DNA of 48,123 nucleotides from NCBI GenBank assembly GCA_004295015.1, contig SHNE01000039.1, positions 1 to 48,123 on the forward strand, given 5' to 3'. Within the stretch, counting starts at the first letter, position 1; every line of letters starts with the position of its first letter. The notes under the pieces were generated by a model. The model ran no database searches. It saw only the letters and a program-made list of their open reading frames with translations, and had not been told where the DNA came from. Source of the DNA: Bacteroidota bacterium (GTDB taxonomy: Bacteria; Bacteroidota; Bacteroidia; AKYH767-A; 2013-40CM-41-45). Positions 1 through 8,506 of this stretch are shown piece after piece. Position numbers and translations under genes: made by a program.

Positions 1-66
1 AAAGCGGAAGATAAGAAGCATGCAGCGAAGAAGAAGTCAGACGATAAAAAGGATAATGAAGAATAA
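1..66 (+). CDS. rplQ: C-terminal tail of probable ribosomal protein L17 (partial)
   Basis: The first 66 bases are an open frame of 21 codons ending in TAA; the start lies outside the window. The visible tail is almost entirely Lys, Asp, Glu and Ala. Many Bacteroidota L17 proteins carry this kind of lysine-rich C-terminal extension, and rplQ followed by carA is a common gene order in the phylum. The assignment rests on composition and neighbourhood only, because no conserved L17 residues are visible. A strong hairpin terminator follows 16 bases after the stop. Confidence 0.55.
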   Translation, partial: KAEDKKHAAKKKSDDKKDNEE

Positions 67-82
67 TAATCTCATAAATTAT

Positions 83-123
83 AAAAAGCGGAATAGGACG
101 AAAGTTTTATTCCGCTTTTTTTT
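83..123 (+). terminator. Rho-independent terminator after the L17 tail
   Basis: A perfect 13-bp stem (83-95 paired with 108-120, core AAGCGGAATA / TATTCCGCTT) encloses a 12-base loop and runs directly into a T tract. It would end the ribosomal-protein transcript before carA. Confidence 0.85.
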
Positions 124-196
124 GCCCTTTTTGCTCTTAGAACCAAGCATTTATTGATATTTATGAACAAGCAGAAAAGTCTGGGAAGAAAAATGG

Positions 197-204
197 TATC
201 TTTG
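197..204 (+). promoter_or_regulatory. -7 box of the carA promoter
   Basis: TATCTTTG matches the Bacteroidota -7 consensus TAnnTTTG and ends 14 bases before the carA ATG. No clear TTG -33 box is seen at the expected distance, so this is a partial promoter call. The predicted 5' leader is under ten bases. Confidence 0.55.
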
Positions 205-218
205 AAAAACCTTTTCGC

Positions 219-1337
219 ATGAAATACACCGAAAAAAAGCCCGCAATCCTCGTTTTGGAAGATGGAACGGTTTTCCATGGGAAAGCCGCCGGAGCCATTG
301 GTACCACCACCGGCGAGATCTTTTTTAATACCGGAATGACCGGTTACCAGGAGATTTTTACTGATCCTTCCTATTTTGGCCAGATTCTTTTAGCTACGCA
401 TGTACATATTGGAAATTACGGTATTCATCCTGATGAGGTGGAAAGTGATGGAGTGAAGATTTCGGGCTTGGTATGCAGAGGTTTCAGTGATACATATTCT
501 CGTCCCACAGCGACAAAATCAATACAGGAATATTTCGAAGAACAGAAAGTAGTTGCGATTTGTGATGTTGATACACGAGCCATTGTTCGACACATCAGAA
601 GCAAGGGGGCAATGAACTGTATCATCTCCTCAGAAATTCTTGATGTTGAGAAATTGAAATTGATGCTGAAAGAAGTTCCATCTATGGCGGGGTTGGAATT
701 GTCGTCGATGGTAACGACGACGGCTCCTTATTTTTACGGTGATGCTAACGCTACATTAAAAGTTGCTGTTCTCGACTTCGGAGTAAAGAAGAATATTATT
801 CGCAGTCTTGCTAAGCGAGGTTGTTATGTGCAGGTATTCCCTGCACGCACAAGTTTTTCGGATATTAAAAAATGGAACCCTGATGGAATTCTCTTGTCGA
901 ACGGCCCGGGAGATCCTGCAGTGATGCAATATGCAGTGAAGACGGTGAAAGAAATTCTTAATAGCAACATACCCGTTTTCGGAATTTGTCTCGGACACCA
1001 ATTGCTTGCAGAAGCCTGCGGTATCGGAACCTATAAAATGTTTAACGGACACCGTGGAATAAATCATCCGGTAAAAAATCTCATCACCGGTCATTGTGAG
1101 ATCACCTCGCAGAACCATGGCTTTGCCGTGGTAGAAGATGACGTGAAGAAATCAAAGACTGTGGAAGTCACACACGTTAATTTGAACGACGGCACCATCG
1201 AAGGAATACGTGTAAAGGATGCTGTGGCTTTCAGTGTTCAATACCACCCCGAGTCCGCACCCGGCCCGCATGACAGCGTTTATCTTTTCGATGAATTTGT
1301 TGAAGAGATGAAAAATGTTGTTGTGGAACGTATCTAG
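219..1337 (+). CDS. carA: Carbamoyl-phosphate synthase small subunit
   Basis: Glutaminase subunit of carbamoyl-phosphate synthase: it hydrolyses glutamine and passes ammonia to the large subunit CarB for carbamoyl phosphate used in pyrimidine and arginine synthesis in the cytosol. The 372 residues match the family length. The N-terminal CPSase small-chain domain (about 1-150) carries FFNTGMTGYQEIFTDPSY, and the class I glutamine amidotransferase domain (about 180-365) has the nucleophile Cys257 in FGICLGHQ plus His343 and Glu345 in QYHPES. The start is the ATG 14 bases after a TAnnTTTG box. carB is not in the window. The gene lies between the L17 terminator and a secreted protein gene that begins 11 bases after its stop. 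Confidence 0.97.
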   Translation: MKYTEKKPAILVLEDGTVFHGKAAGAIGTTTGEIFFNTGMTGYQEIFTDPSYFGQILLATHVHIGNYGIHPDEVESDGVKISGLVCRGFSDTYSRPTATKSIQEYFEEQKVVAICDVDTRAIVRHIRSKGAMNCIISSEILDVEKLKLMLKEVPSMAGLELSSMVTTTAPYFYGDANATLKVAVLDFGVKKNIIRSLAKRGCYVQVFPARTSFSDIKKWNPDGILLSNGPGDPAVMQYAVKTVKEILNSNIPVFGICLGHQLLAEACGIGTYKMFNGHRGINHPVKNLITGHCEITSQNHGFAVVEDDVKKSKTVEVTHVNLNDGTIEGIRVKDAVAFSVQYHPESAPGPHDSVYLFDEFVEEMKNVVVERI

Positions 1338-1348
1338 CTTTTCAGCTG

Positions 1349-2842
1349 ATGCCTCGCCTGATCCAAATATTATTTTTTGTTTTTATATCCTTAAATGGTT
1401 TTGCTCAAAAGCAAGACGCAATTTGGATTTTTGGGGATCATGGAGGAATTGATTTTAATGATACTTCAAATGTTACTTCGTTTTATTCAGGGTTGAATGG
1501 ATATTATACTGCCTATCCATTTGGCTCTATTTCTGACAATAATGGCAATTTACTTTTCTATGCAGCACCTTCAAATTTAAGAACAAGGAGTACTCGCGTA
1601 TTTAATCGCAATGATTCACTAATGTTGAATGGGGATAGTCTTGAAGGACATCCGGCCATGACCCAGGGATTAATGATTTTACCATTTCCTGCTGATACCT
1701 CCCGTTATTATATTTTTACCAAAGATCATTTGGGGTCAAAGACATATCTCTTTTATTCCGTCGTGGATATGACACTTGATAATGGACTAGGAGGGGTACT
1801 GAATAAAAATATACTGATCCCCAGTGACAGTATCACCTCCCGTACGACCGCAGTAAAGCATGCCAACGGCAGAGACTGGTGGTTGATTGTGCAAAGATGG
1901 GATCAGGATGAATATATCAAGTTTCTGATCACTCCTTCAGGAATACAGGGGCCATTTAAACAGGCAACCGGCAATCCCAAACCTAAAGATGAATGGTATG
2001 GCACTTCGTATTTTTCAAGAAGCGGAAGCAAATTAGTTTCTGTCGGTGCTTTTGGGAATATAAGCTTGATGGACTTTGATCGGTGTACTGGGGATATTTA
2101 CAATTATCAGCAAATCGGCCCGGCTCAGTTTTCCTATGAAAACAGTTTCATTGGTTGTGCTTTTTCCTCAGATGAGAATGTATTGTATGTGAGTAATAGT
2201 TATCCTTATCCTGCAAAGTATCTATATCAATATGATCTTTTAGCCCTGGATATCCCAGCAAGTAAACTAACGATCAATGTGTATCCAGATACAGGTTTAT
2301 TACAAAATGTACAATACGGACACATGCTTCTCGGAGCCGATGATAAAATATATGTTTCTAAAGGAAATGGTAGCGGGCCCAATTCAAATACGGTTTATAC
2401 TCAAAACATTGATGTGATCTTAAACCCTGACGTTATCGGTCCCGGCTGTAATTATCAAAGCAATTATTTGTATCTGAATGGAGGCCGTACAACTTATGGT
2501 CTTCCCAATATGGTCAACTACAATCTCGGTCCTGTTGTCGGAAGTATTTGTGATAGTTTGACAACTGGACTCTCACAACAATCTTTGAGAGAGAATGGTT
2601 TTGTTATTAGTCCGAATCCCGTGAAAGATTGGATTAATATTTATTGGAAGGGGGAGGGTCTAAACGGGAAAAATTATCATGTTTCACTTTTGAGTATGCA
2701 GGGGAAGCCTGTTTTGGAGAAGGAGATGTTGGTTGGTGAGAATTCTTTTTCGGTTTCGGGGATTGTACCCGGTATATATATGCTTAGGGTTAGGACGGAG
2801 AGAGGGGTTTTTGTGAGGAGGGTTGTTAAGGGGGATGAGTGA
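1349..2842 (+). CDS. Secreted T9SS-sorted protein, probable beta-propeller-like
   Basis: A 497-residue exported protein of unknown function. It opens with a signal peptide (hydrophobic residues 5-18, likely cleaved in NGFA-Q). The final ~85 residues form a T9SS type A sorting domain: SPNPVKDWINIYW, then beta strands, GIVPGIYMLRV and a basic end. The middle (about 25-400) is rich in aromatic residues and in repeated strands such as LLFYA, YYIFTKD and YLYQYDLL, resembling the propeller-like cargo proteins common in Bacteroidota, but no blades can be delimited by eye. It would cross the inner membrane by Sec and the outer membrane by T9SS. It follows carA by 11 bases and may be cotranscribed, although the functions are unrelated. 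Confidence 0.85.
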   Translation: MPRLIQILFFVFISLNGFAQKQDAIWIFGDHGGIDFNDTSNVTSFYSGLNGYYTAYPFGSISDNNGNLLFYAAPSNLRTRSTRVFNRNDSLMLNGDSLEGHPAMTQGLMILPFPADTSRYYIFTKDHLGSKTYLFYSVVDMTLDNGLGGVLNKNILIPSDSITSRTTAVKHANGRDWWLIVQRWDQDEYIKFLITPSGIQGPFKQATGNPKPKDEWYGTSYFSRSGSKLVSVGAFGNISLMDFDRCTGDIYNYQQIGPAQFSYENSFIGCAFSSDENVLYVSNSYPYPAKYLYQYDLLALDIPASKLTINVYPDTGLLQNVQYGHMLLGADDKIYVSKGNGSGPNSNTVYTQNIDVILNPDVIGPGCNYQSNYLYLNGGRTTYGLPNMVNYNLGPVVGSICDSLTTGLSQQSLRENGFVISPNPVKDWINIYWKGEGLNGKNYHVSLLSMQGKPVLEKEMLVGENSFSVSGIVPGIYMLRVRTERGVFVRRVVKGDE

Positions 2843-2893
2843 TTTGTCTCCTTTCACAGCCTAGGTAAAATGATTGTTTTCATGAATTCGCGA

Positions 2894-3092
2894 TACCGGC
2901 ATCCTGTCAGGGATCTCGTGAGTTCCTTGTTTCCTCTCCGCCGTCTACTACACAGTCATCCTGTAAGGATCGCGTGAGTTTTTTATTCCCCATCTACCAT
3001 CTACGACACAGTCATCCTGTAACGATCGCGTGAGTTTTTTATTCCCCATCTACCATCTACGACACAGTCATCCTGTAAGGATCTCGTGATTG
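2894..3092. repeat. Four tandem copies of a 56-57 bp intergenic repeat
   Basis: Two full copies of a 56-bp unit lie at 2951-3006 and 3007-3062, differing by a single base in the part inspected. A third copy, truncated after about 28 bases, starts at 3063, and a degenerate copy sits at 2894-2950. The shared core is CATCCTGTAAGGATC followed by T/GCGTGAG. The stretch has no coding potential. Confidence 0.85.
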
Positions 3093-3165
3093 AAAAGCGA
3101 ATAATCATTTGTAAGGTTGAAGTTAAATCAACTTAATTTTTGTCTCGACCAATTACTTGGATATT

Positions 3166-3245
3166 GCAGGAAACTCACGAGATCCTTACTGGATGACGGC
3201 TTGTTTTATTTATTTAGCTGCAGGAAACTCAAGAGGTCCTTGGTA
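3166..3245. repeat. Two inverted partial copies of the 56-bp repeat core
   Basis: At 3166-3199 the reverse complement of the repeat core appears (ACTCACGAGATCCTTAC followed by TGGATGAC), and a degenerate second copy follows at 3220-3245, 54 bases further on. The 3065-3089 copy and the 3175-3199 copy could pair as a near-perfect ~25-bp stem. The rest of 2843-3285 shows no gene and no clear terminator for either flanking gene. Confidence 0.75.
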
Positions 3246-3285
3246 GCATAGTGAGAGTTAGAGGAATTGGTGTGGGGGAAATTAA

Positions 3286-4041
3286 CTAAAGTGTATTATT
3301 CCTAACCCCCTGCGCCGCCAACTTCGACAAATACGTTTCTGCAGAAACCTTTTGCAGAGCGGTAAGATGCCTTTGCCCATGAAGATCACTGCCTATGAAG
3401 TCGATGAGATTTTCGTCGATCATTCGTTCGGCAATTTTTTTTGCAGGGTGGCCATAATAGCCAACCAGAGAGTTTGTGTTTAGTTGAAAAAGAACACCCG
3501 CTTCTTTAATGCGATGGTATTCTTCGAACTTGTTGTACCAAAATGGATAGCGTTCAGGATGGGCCAGAACAGGTGTATAGCCGTGAACAATTAATTCAAA
3601 AATTATCGAGGATAATGTGTCAGGAGGATTGATATAAGAAACTTCAAATAATACGTAGTTTTTCCCAAAGGTTAACAGTTTCCCCCCTTTAATTTTATTT
3701 ATAAATTCTTCATCGAGGTAATATTCTGCAGCAGCATCTAACTCTATAGGTATACCTTGTTTCTGAATTTCTGCTCTTACTGTTTCAAGTCCGGTTAAAA
3801 TTATTTCCGGCGTATTACGGAAATAATCACTCATAATATGGGGAGTAGTAATCAGTTTTTTAAATCCAAGAGCTGATAAAGCTTTTATCATTTCAATGGA
3901 TTCTTCTAATGTTTGAACACCGTCGTCGATCCCCGGAATAAGGTGTGAGTGAACATCTATTTCGAAACCGGACAAATCAGCCAAAGGCGGAAATTCCGGA
4001 TCAACCTTTTTTCGTGTAAAGAAAGATTTTAGGGACCCCAT
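3286..4041 (-). CDS. CpsB/YwqE-type PHP-family tyrosine-protein phosphatase
   Basis: A 251-residue PHP-fold metal-dependent phosphatase of the CpsB/CapC/YwqE type. In Gram-positive capsule systems these enzymes dephosphorylate the tyrosine kinase that controls polysaccharide polymerisation and export. Metal-binding motifs are visible: His31 and His33 in DVHSHLIPGIDDG, His68 in TTPHIMSD, the acidic site near AAAEYYLDEEF, the His in LAHPERY and the C-terminal GSDLHG. No signal peptide is present, so it should be cytosolic. It is the last gene of the ten-gene nucleotide-sugar run, one base after the stop of the upstream epimerase, which supports a role in polysaccharide export. The partner kinase (Wzc type) is not in the window, so the substrate is inferred. 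Confidence 0.85.
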   Translation of the reverse strand: MGSLKSFFTRKKVDPEFPPLADLSGFEIDVHSHLIPGIDDGVQTLEESIEMIKALSALGFKKLITTPHIMSDYFRNTPEIILTGLETVRAEIQKQGIPIELDAAAEYYLDEEFINKIKGGKLLTFGKNYVLFEVSYINPPDTLSSIIFELIVHGYTPVLAHPERYPFWYNKFEEYHRIKEAGVLFQLNTNSLVGYYGHPAKKIAERMIDENLIDFIGSDLHGQRHLTALQKVSAETYLSKLAAQGVRNNTL

Positions 4042-4042
4042 T

Positions 4043-5041
4043 CTAATTCGATTTTAGAGCAGATTGACGAAACCATTCAAAGGTCCGTTTTAATCCTTCT
4101 GCTAAGTGAATGGATGGAGAATATCCAAGCAGATTTTTAGCCTTCGAAATATCTGCTAATGAATTTTGAATATCACCTGCACGGCTTGCTCTATGTATCG
4201 CCTTTAAATCGGATTGGCCTAGTCTCGCGATATTATTGAAAAGTTCATTAATGGATGAACGCTCACCAACAGCAACATTATAGATTTGATTCAGCGCATT
4301 GTGATCCTGAACTAGCATTGCACGCATGTTAGCCTGAACTGCATTTTCTACATAGGTAAAATCGCGGGTTTGTTCACCATCGCCATCAATGAACGGAGAT
4401 TTATTGTCGAGTACGGCTTGCATAAATAATGGTATTACTGCCGCATAAGCTCCATCCGGACTTTGGTTAGGACCATAAATATTGAAGTAGCGCAGACCAA
4501 TTACTTCCATTCCATAGGTGTTTGCAAAAACACTGGCGTAAAGTTCATTCGTTTTTTTACTTACGGCATAAGGCGATAGGGGTTTGCCTGTTTCGGCTTC
4601 AACTTTTGGTAGAACAGGATGGTCACCATATACTGATGAAGAGCTGGCATAGACGAAACGTTTCACTTTAGCGTCACGTGCAGCAACAATCATGTTTAGA
4701 AAACCTGTAGCATTAATGGCATGCGTCGTTTGTGGATCTTTCACAGAGCGTGGTACTGAGCCCAGGGCTGCTTGATGTGAGACAAAGTCAATTCTTTTAC
4801 AAGCTGTAGCACAGGTTTCTGAATCGCGAATATCTCCTTCGATAAATTCAACATTTGGCAAATCCAGAAAAGGGCGGATGTTTTCTATGGAACTGGTAAG
4901 TAAATTATCCAGGATTCTGACTTTCCCCGCATTATGTGAAACCAGGTATGCAACTATATTTGATCCGATAAAACCGGAGCCGCCGGTAATCAGAAATGAA
5001 CTCTTACTGATATCCATAGTATGAAAAAGAGGGCTTGTCAT
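4043..5041 (-). CDS. wbpP: UDP-N-acetylglucosamine 4-epimerase, WbpP/TviC type
   Basis: A short-chain epimerase of 332 residues. The NAD-binding Rossmann motif GGSGFIG is at 20-26, and the catalytic Tyr158-x3-Lys162 pair lies in SPYAVSKKTNE after the SSSSVYGD strand. The stretch HQAALGSVPRSVKDP is typical of the WbpP/TviC subgroup, which interconverts UDP-GlcNAc and UDP-GalNAc or their uronic acids. This subgroup assignment is by motif memory; a related UDP-hexose epimerase is the alternative. Met9 (MDISKS) is a plausible alternative start, since family members begin close to the Rossmann strand. It lies within the minus-strand sugar operon between rfbB and the PHP phosphatase. Confidence 0.85.
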   Translation of the reverse strand: MTSPLFHTMDISKSSFLITGGSGFIGSNIVAYLVSHNAGKVRILDNLLTSSIENIRPFLDLPNVEFIEGDIRDSETCATACKRIDFVSHQAALGSVPRSVKDPQTTHAINATGFLNMIVAARDAKVKRFVYASSSSVYGDHPVLPKVEAETGKPLSPYAVSKKTNELYASVFANTYGMEVIGLRYFNIYGPNQSPDGAYAAVIPLFMQAVLDNKSPFIDGDGEQTRDFTYVENAVQANMRAMLVQDHNALNQIYNVAVGERSSINELFNNIARLGQSDLKAIHRASRAGDIQNSLADISKAKNLLGYSPSIHLAEGLKRTFEWFRQSALKSN

Positions 5042-5078
5042 TTTTAAGGCTTTCTAATTGAAATAGTTTTATTGAAAA

Positions 5079-6152
5079 TCAACGGTGTTCGTACTGCTGT
5101 GAATAATAGCTGAGGTATTCACCTGAGGTTACTTTTTGGAGCCATTCTTCATTTGCCAGATACCAGTCGACAGTTTTGGCTAAGCCTTCTTCAAATTGAA
5201 GTGAAGGTTTCCAGCCGAAATCGTTTTGTAATTTGGATGAATCGATTGCATAACGCATATCATGTCCTGCCCGGTCTTTCACAAATGAAATCAATTGCGT
5301 TGATGTACCTTCCTTTCTATTTAGCTTTCGATCCATGATGCTGCAAAGAAGCCGAATGAGATCAATGTTCCGCCATTCATTTTGTCCCCCAATATTATAA
5401 GTTGAACCGGCTTCGGCTTTATGAAATAAAATATCAATTGCGCGGGCATGATCTTCTACGTATAACCAATCACGTACATTTTCTCCCTTTCCATACACAG
5501 GTACGGGTCGGTTATTTTTAATATTATGAATGGCCAGTGGAATTAATTTTTCCGGAAAATGGTGCGAACCATAATTGTTGGAACAATTAGAAATGACTAT
5601 TGGCAATCCGTATGTGTCGAAATATGCCCGAACCATATGATCAGAACCGGCTTTTGAAGCAGAGTAGGGGCTATGCGGATCATAGGGTGACTTCTCCGTG
5701 AAGTATCCACTTTTCCCTAGTGATCCATAAACTTCATCTGTAGAAACATGATAAAAGATGTTTCTGTCTGCAGTTAATTCAGCACCTTTCCAGGTATCGC
5801 GTGAAGCATTTAATAAGTTAACTGTCCCAACCACATTTGTCATAATGAATTCCATGGGGTTGGATATGCTTCTGTCAACATGAGATTCTGCTGCAAGATG
5901 GATTACTGAATCGAATTTTCTTTCTTTAAACAAATTTTGGATAAAATCTGAATTAACAATATCTCCACGAAGAAATTCATAATTGGGTTTTCGTTCTACA
6001 TCTTTCAGATTCATAAGATTCCCGGCATAAGTTAATTTGTCGAGATTCAGAATCTTATAGTCGGGATATTTATTGACAAACAGTCGCACAACGTGGGAAC
6101 CGATAAATCCGGCTCCTCCTGTGATAAGTATATGTTTTTTAAAAGTTGACAT
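5079..6152 (-). CDS. rfbB: dTDP-glucose 4,6-dehydratase
   Basis: Converts dTDP-glucose to dTDP-4-keto-6-deoxyglucose, the branch point to dTDP-rhamnose and other deoxysugars. The 357 residues match the family. Features seen: GGAGFIG (12-18), LDKLTYAGN, HLAAESHVDRSI, the catalytic triad region STDEVYG (Asp139-Glu140) and Tyr163-x3-Lys167 in SPYSASK, and the C-terminal RPGHD-equivalent DRAGHDMRYAID. The partners rfbA, rfbC and rfbD are absent from the window, so the final product is unknown. It is cotranscribed with galE upstream (20-base gap). Confidence 0.95.
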   Translation of the reverse strand: MSTFKKHILITGGAGFIGSHVVRLFVNKYPDYKILNLDKLTYAGNLMNLKDVERKPNYEFLRGDIVNSDFIQNLFKERKFDSVIHLAAESHVDRSISNPMEFIMTNVVGTVNLLNASRDTWKGAELTADRNIFYHVSTDEVYGSLGKSGYFTEKSPYDPHSPYSASKAGSDHMVRAYFDTYGLPIVISNCSNNYGSHHFPEKLIPLAIHNIKNNRPVPVYGKGENVRDWLYVEDHARAIDILFHKAEAGSTYNIGGQNEWRNIDLIRLLCSIMDRKLNRKEGTSTQLISFVKDRAGHDMRYAIDSSKLQNDFGWKPSLQFEEGLAKTVDWYLANEEWLQKVTSGEYLSYYSQQYEHR

Positions 6153-6171
6153 TACAAAATGGTAATATAAT

Positions 6172-7191
6172 TCAGATTTTTACTGAAGCAAGATGTTGTT
6201 CCCAGGCCCAAGCGCTTTTCACAATATCTTTGATAGAATATTCAGCTTTCCAGCCTAAATCGGTATTAACTTTAGTGGTATCTGCATAAACTTTTTCAAC
6301 ATCTCCGGAGCGGCGTGGACCAATTTTATAATTCAGTTTTTGTCCGGTGATATTTTCGAACGTTTTAATCACTTCGAGAACTGTATTTCCTTGACCTGTG
6401 CCCAGATTAAAAACTTCGTATGATTCTTTATTTTTTTTATTTAAAAGTCTTCTGATTGCAGCAACATGAGCACGAGCAATATCGACTACATGTACATAGT
6501 CACGAACGCAAGTGCCATCTGAAGTATTGTAATCATTTCCAAAGACAGTCATCTCTTTTCGTATTCCTGCTGCAGTTTGAGTAATTACCGGTACCAGGTT
6601 AGATGGCGCCTGAAGAGGGTATTCACCAATTAAAGCTGACTCATGTGCACCCGCGGGATTAAAGTACCTTAATGCACATCCATTGAAAGAATTTACTTTC
6701 AGCACATCTGCCAAAATAGTTTCTCCTATTTGTTTAGTATACCCATAAGGTGATTCAGCTTTACCAAGTTTGGTTTTTTCGTGAACAGGTTGTTCGTCGC
6801 TTTGTCCATAGACTGAACAAGAACTGGAAAAAAGAAAGTTGTCAAGTTTTTTTTCCTGATAGATTTCCAACAGATTAATAAGAGAGAGAAGATTATTTCT
6901 GTAATATTTAAGTGGATTATCCACGGATTCTCCCACCGCTTTGTATGCAGCGAAATGAATGGTGGCATCAACTTTATAAACCGAAAAAAGTTTCTCAAGC
7001 TCGGCTTTGTTGCAAAGGTCTATGTTGAAAAACTGGATTCCTTTGCCAATAATTTTTTCAATTGCGTGAACTACCTCTTCTCTTGAATTACTCAGGTTGT
7101 CAATCAGGATTGGGTTAAATCCCTGCATGGCTAATTCCACCGCAGTATGCGATCCAATATAACCTGTTCCACCTGTGACAAGGATATTCAT
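6172..7191 (-). CDS. galE: UDP-glucose 4-epimerase
   Basis: Interconverts UDP-glucose and UDP-galactose, and in some family members UDP-GlcNAc and UDP-GalNAc. At 339 residues it has the GalE hallmarks: GGTGYIGSHT near the N-terminus, DNLSNS, HFAAYKAVGESV, SSSCSVYG (122-129) and the catalytic Tyr149-x3-Lys153 in SPYGYTK, then ALRYFNPAGAH and GDGTCVRDYVHV-like sequence (SDGTCVRDYVHVVD). The stop of the upstream dehydrogenase is one base from this start, so the two are almost certainly translated from one mRNA. Confidence 0.95.
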   Translation of the reverse strand: MNILVTGGTGYIGSHTAVELAMQGFNPILIDNLSNSREEVVHAIEKIIGKGIQFFNIDLCNKAELEKLFSVYKVDATIHFAAYKAVGESVDNPLKYYRNNLLSLINLLEIYQEKKLDNFLFSSSCSVYGQSDEQPVHEKTKLGKAESPYGYTKQIGETILADVLKVNSFNGCALRYFNPAGAHESALIGEYPLQAPSNLVPVITQTAAGIRKEMTVFGNDYNTSDGTCVRDYVHVVDIARAHVAAIRRLLNKKNKESYEVFNLGTGQGNTVLEVIKTFENITGQKLNYKIGPRRSGDVEKVYADTTKVNTDLGWKAEYSIKDIVKSAWAWEQHLASVKI

Positions 7192-7192
7192 G

Positions 7193-8491
7193 TTAAAGAC
7201 TCCAGTAGTTTAGATTATTAATTTTTTTATTGAATACACCTTTTATATCAACCAAAATTCCTTCCGGTGTCATGATACTTTGAAACCATGCTTCGTCTTT
7301 ATCAAGGTATTCTCTGTGATTTACTGCTACGATTACTGCATCATAATCTTTTCCGATTTCTTTAACGAGCTCGAATCCATATTCATGTTTTAGATCGGCT
7401 GAGTTGGCGCGCGGGTCTGTAACTTCAACCTGAACCCCATAGGAAATAAGCTCCTTCACTACATCGGCGACTTTAGAATTTCTAATATCGTCTACATTTT
7501 CTTTGAATGTAGCTCCCATGACAAGAACACGGCTTTTGGAAACATCTTTCCCGGATGCAATTATTTTTTTAACCGTTTGTTTAGAAACGTAAAAACCCAT
7601 GCTGTCGTTTACATAGCGGCCACTGTTTATCACCTGAGCATGATAACCAAGTTCCTGCGCTTTGTAGGTGAGGTAATAAGGGTCAACGCCGATACAATGT
7701 CCACCAACCAGGCCGGGTTTAAAATGAATAAAGTTCCATTTCGTTCCGGCAGCCTCCAAAACATCATAAGCATTTATACCCATTTTATTGAAGATGATGG
7801 AAAGTTCATTCATCAAAGCAATATTTACATCTCGTTGGGTGTTCTCAATAATTTTTGCTGCTTCGGCAACTTTTATGGAAGTAGCTTTGTAAACGCCCGC
7901 CTTTACTATAATTTCATAGGTAGCTGAAATATTGCTTAAGGCTTCTTCATCACAGCCGGAAACGACTTTTAAGATTTTTGTAATAGTATGGTCTTTATCG
8001 CCAGGGTTAATTCGTTCAGGTGAATAGCCTGCTTTAAAATCAACTTTGTATTTTAAGCCTGATAATTCTTCAAGAATCGGGATGCAATCTTCTTCGGTAC
8101 ATCCGGGATAGACAGTAGATTCATACACGACATAGTCACCTTTCTTCAAAGCTTTACCGATAAATTTTGTAGCTCCGAGTAATGGTTTTAAATCGAGAAG
8201 ATTATGCTCATCGATAGGAGTGGGAACTGTAACGATAAAGAAGTTTGCCTCGCGCAGTTTTTCAGGAGAAGAAGTGAATTCAATATCTGTTCCTTTAAAA
8301 TCTTCTGCACTTAGCTCTCCGCTGGGATCAATTCCTTGTCGCATTTTAGCAAGACGGTCATCATTAATATCAAATCCGATCACTTTAACTTTTTTCGAAA
8401 ATTCTAAAGCGATAGGTAATCCAACATATCCGAGTCCGAGTATGGCGATTTTCTTTTTTTTATCCAGTAATTCTTGTGAAATCATAATCAA
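7193..8491 (-). CDS. UDP-N-acetyl-hexosamine 6-dehydrogenase (WbpA/WbpO/TviB family)
   Basis: A UDP-sugar dehydrogenase of 432 residues that oxidises C6 of a UDP-N-acetylhexosamine to the uronic acid in two NAD-dependent steps. Seen in order: the NAD motif GLGYVG (19-24), TVPTPID, YESTVYPGCTEE, AGYSPERINPGD, and the catalytic Cys266 in GGHCIGVDPYYL. These match the WbpA/WbpO/TviB branch rather than UDP-glucose dehydrogenase. With wbpB-, wbpD- and wbpE-like genes in the same operon, UDP-GlcNAc to UDP-GlcNAcA (WbpA role) is the most likely reaction; UDP-GalNAc oxidation (WbpO) is the alternative, given the WbpP-type epimerase nearby. Met3 is an alternative start. Confidence 0.88.
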   Translation of the reverse strand: MIMISQELLDKKKKIAILGLGYVGLPIALEFSKKVKVIGFDINDDRLAKMRQGIDPSGELSAEDFKGTDIEFTSSPEKLREANFFIVTVPTPIDEHNLLDLKPLLGATKFIGKALKKGDYVVYESTVYPGCTEEDCIPILEELSGLKYKVDFKAGYSPERINPGDKDHTITKILKVVSGCDEEALSNISATYEIIVKAGVYKATSIKVAEAAKIIENTQRDVNIALMNELSIIFNKMGINAYDVLEAAGTKWNFIHFKPGLVGGHCIGVDPYYLTYKAQELGYHAQVINSGRYVNDSMGFYVSKQTVKKIIASGKDVSKSRVLVMGATFKENVDDIRNSKVADVVKELISYGVQVEVTDPRANSADLKHEYGFELVKEIGKDYDAVIVAVNHREYLDKDEAWFQSIMTPEGILVDIKGVFNKKINNLNYWSL

Positions 8492-8506
8492 ATCTGTCGT
8501 GAGAAA

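Noticed and set aside
2894..3245. The 56-bp repeats as a CRISPR array
   Set aside because: Tandem copies have no unique spacers between them and inverted copies are present.
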